Assembly: GCA_022969175.1 (NCBI GenBank)
Contig: JALJPB010000036.1
Location: 1 to 43,042 of the forward strand
Direction of reading: 5' to 3'
Origin: Colwellia sp.
Lineage (GTDB): Bacteria; Pseudomonadota; Gammaproteobacteria; Enterobacterales; Alteromonadaceae
Length of the DNA: 43,042 bases
Shown: positions 42,694-43,042 of the stretch, piece after piece
How the letters are laid out: each line of letters opens with the position of its first letter
Numbering within the stretch: the first letter of the stretch is position 1
Notes under the pieces: model-generated
The model's database searches: none
Seen by the model: only the letters and a program-made list of their open reading frames with translations
What the model was told of the DNA's origin: nothing
Made by a program: the position numbers and the translations under genes

Positions 42694-43042
42694 ATGCAAC
42701 TGAATTCCACTGAAATCGCTGAACTGATCAAAAAACGTATTGAACAGTTCAACGTCGTCAGCGAAGCTCGCAATGAAGGTACTATCGTTTCTGTAACAGA
42801 TGGTATCATTCGCATCCATGGTCTTGCTGATGTAATGCAAGGCGAGATGATTGAGCTTCCTGGTAGCCGTTTTGCTATCGCGTTAAACCTTGACCGTGAT
42901 TCGGTCGGTGCGGTAGTTATGGGCCCATATGCTGATTTAGCAGAAGGCGACAAAGTTAAAGGTACTGGCCGTATATTGGAAGTACCTGTAGGACGTGGTT
43001 TATTAGGCCGCGTTGTTAACACTCTTGGTGAGCCAATTGACG
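42694..43042 (+). CDS. atpA: F1Fo ATP synthase subunit alpha (partial, runs off the window)
   Basis: Only the first 116 codons are present, beginning [19 protein letters not shown]. The beta-barrel N-terminal domain is visible, with [30 protein letters not shown] and [20 protein letters not shown], all typical of AtpA. The Walker A region lies beyond the end. AGGGA lies a few bases before the ATG. atpG, atpD and atpC are expected to follow. Confidence 0.98.
   Translation, partial: MQLNSTEIAELIKKRIEQFNVVSEARNEGTIVSVTDGIIRIHGLADVMQGEMIELPGSRFAIALNLDRDSVGAVVMGPYADLAEGDKVKGTGRILEVPVGRGLLGRVVNTLGEPID

Overview
The window is an AT-rich, densely coding chromosomal segment of a gammaproteobacterium. 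Gene order and protein content point to Alteromonadales, most likely a Colwellia- or Thalassotalea-like marine organism. That placement is inferred from synteny and codon style; no 16S gene lies inside the window. It covers the replication-origin neighbourhood: dnaA-dnaN-recF-gyrB, rpmH-rnpA-yidD-yidC-mnmE, mioC-oriC-mnmG-rsmG-parA-parB and the start of the atp operon. Almost every gene is a core gene of known function.

Layout. Bases 1-338 hold no gene but carry a convincing leftward rRNA-type P1 promoter, so an rrn operon probably begins just outside the left edge, as rrnD does beside yrdA in E. coli. From 339 to about 7.6 kb lies the yrdA / yrdB-aroE-hemF-tsaC-purE-yrdD-smg-dprA-lysM cluster. 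All of it except yrdA is on the minus strand. It covers shikimate, heme and purine synthesis, tRNA t6A modification and DNA uptake/processing. From 7.67 to 11.9 kb is the plus-strand def-fmt-rsmB-trkA operon (N-terminal formyl metabolism, 16S rRNA methylation, K+ uptake regulation). It converges on the minus-strand group trkH-yigZ-pepQ-slt. tusA stands alone on the plus strand, followed by minus-strand glyQS and then the dnaA-dnaN-recF-gyrB operon.

From 27.7 kb rightward nearly everything is on the plus strand. rpmH-rnpA-yidD-yidC and mnmE are followed by a divergent accessory pair, a four-helix membrane LytTR regulator and an acyltransferase-3 family membrane protein. Then come mioC, the oriC interval (about 34,976-35,380), mnmG-rsmG-parA-parB and atpI-B-E-F-H-A, with atpA cut by the window end.

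Replication and segregation signals are unusually clear. The mioC-mnmG interval has four perfect DnaA boxes and one near-perfect one. It also has nine GATC sites within 192 bp and three E. coli-like AT-rich 13-mers on the mnmG side. Two perfect 16-bp parS palindromes lie inside the recF coding sequence, where each encodes Phe-His-Val-Lys-His. They are the expected targets of the ParAB proteins encoded 14 kb away. The gene-strand switch falls at dnaA/rpmH, about 7.5 kb from the DnaA-box-rich origin.

I found no CRISPR array, insertion sequence, prophage, tRNA or complete rRNA gene. The least ordinary items are the LytTR/acyltransferase pair beside oriC, the structured GC-rich atpB-atpE spacer, the parS sites in recF, and the mismatch between strand switch and origin.
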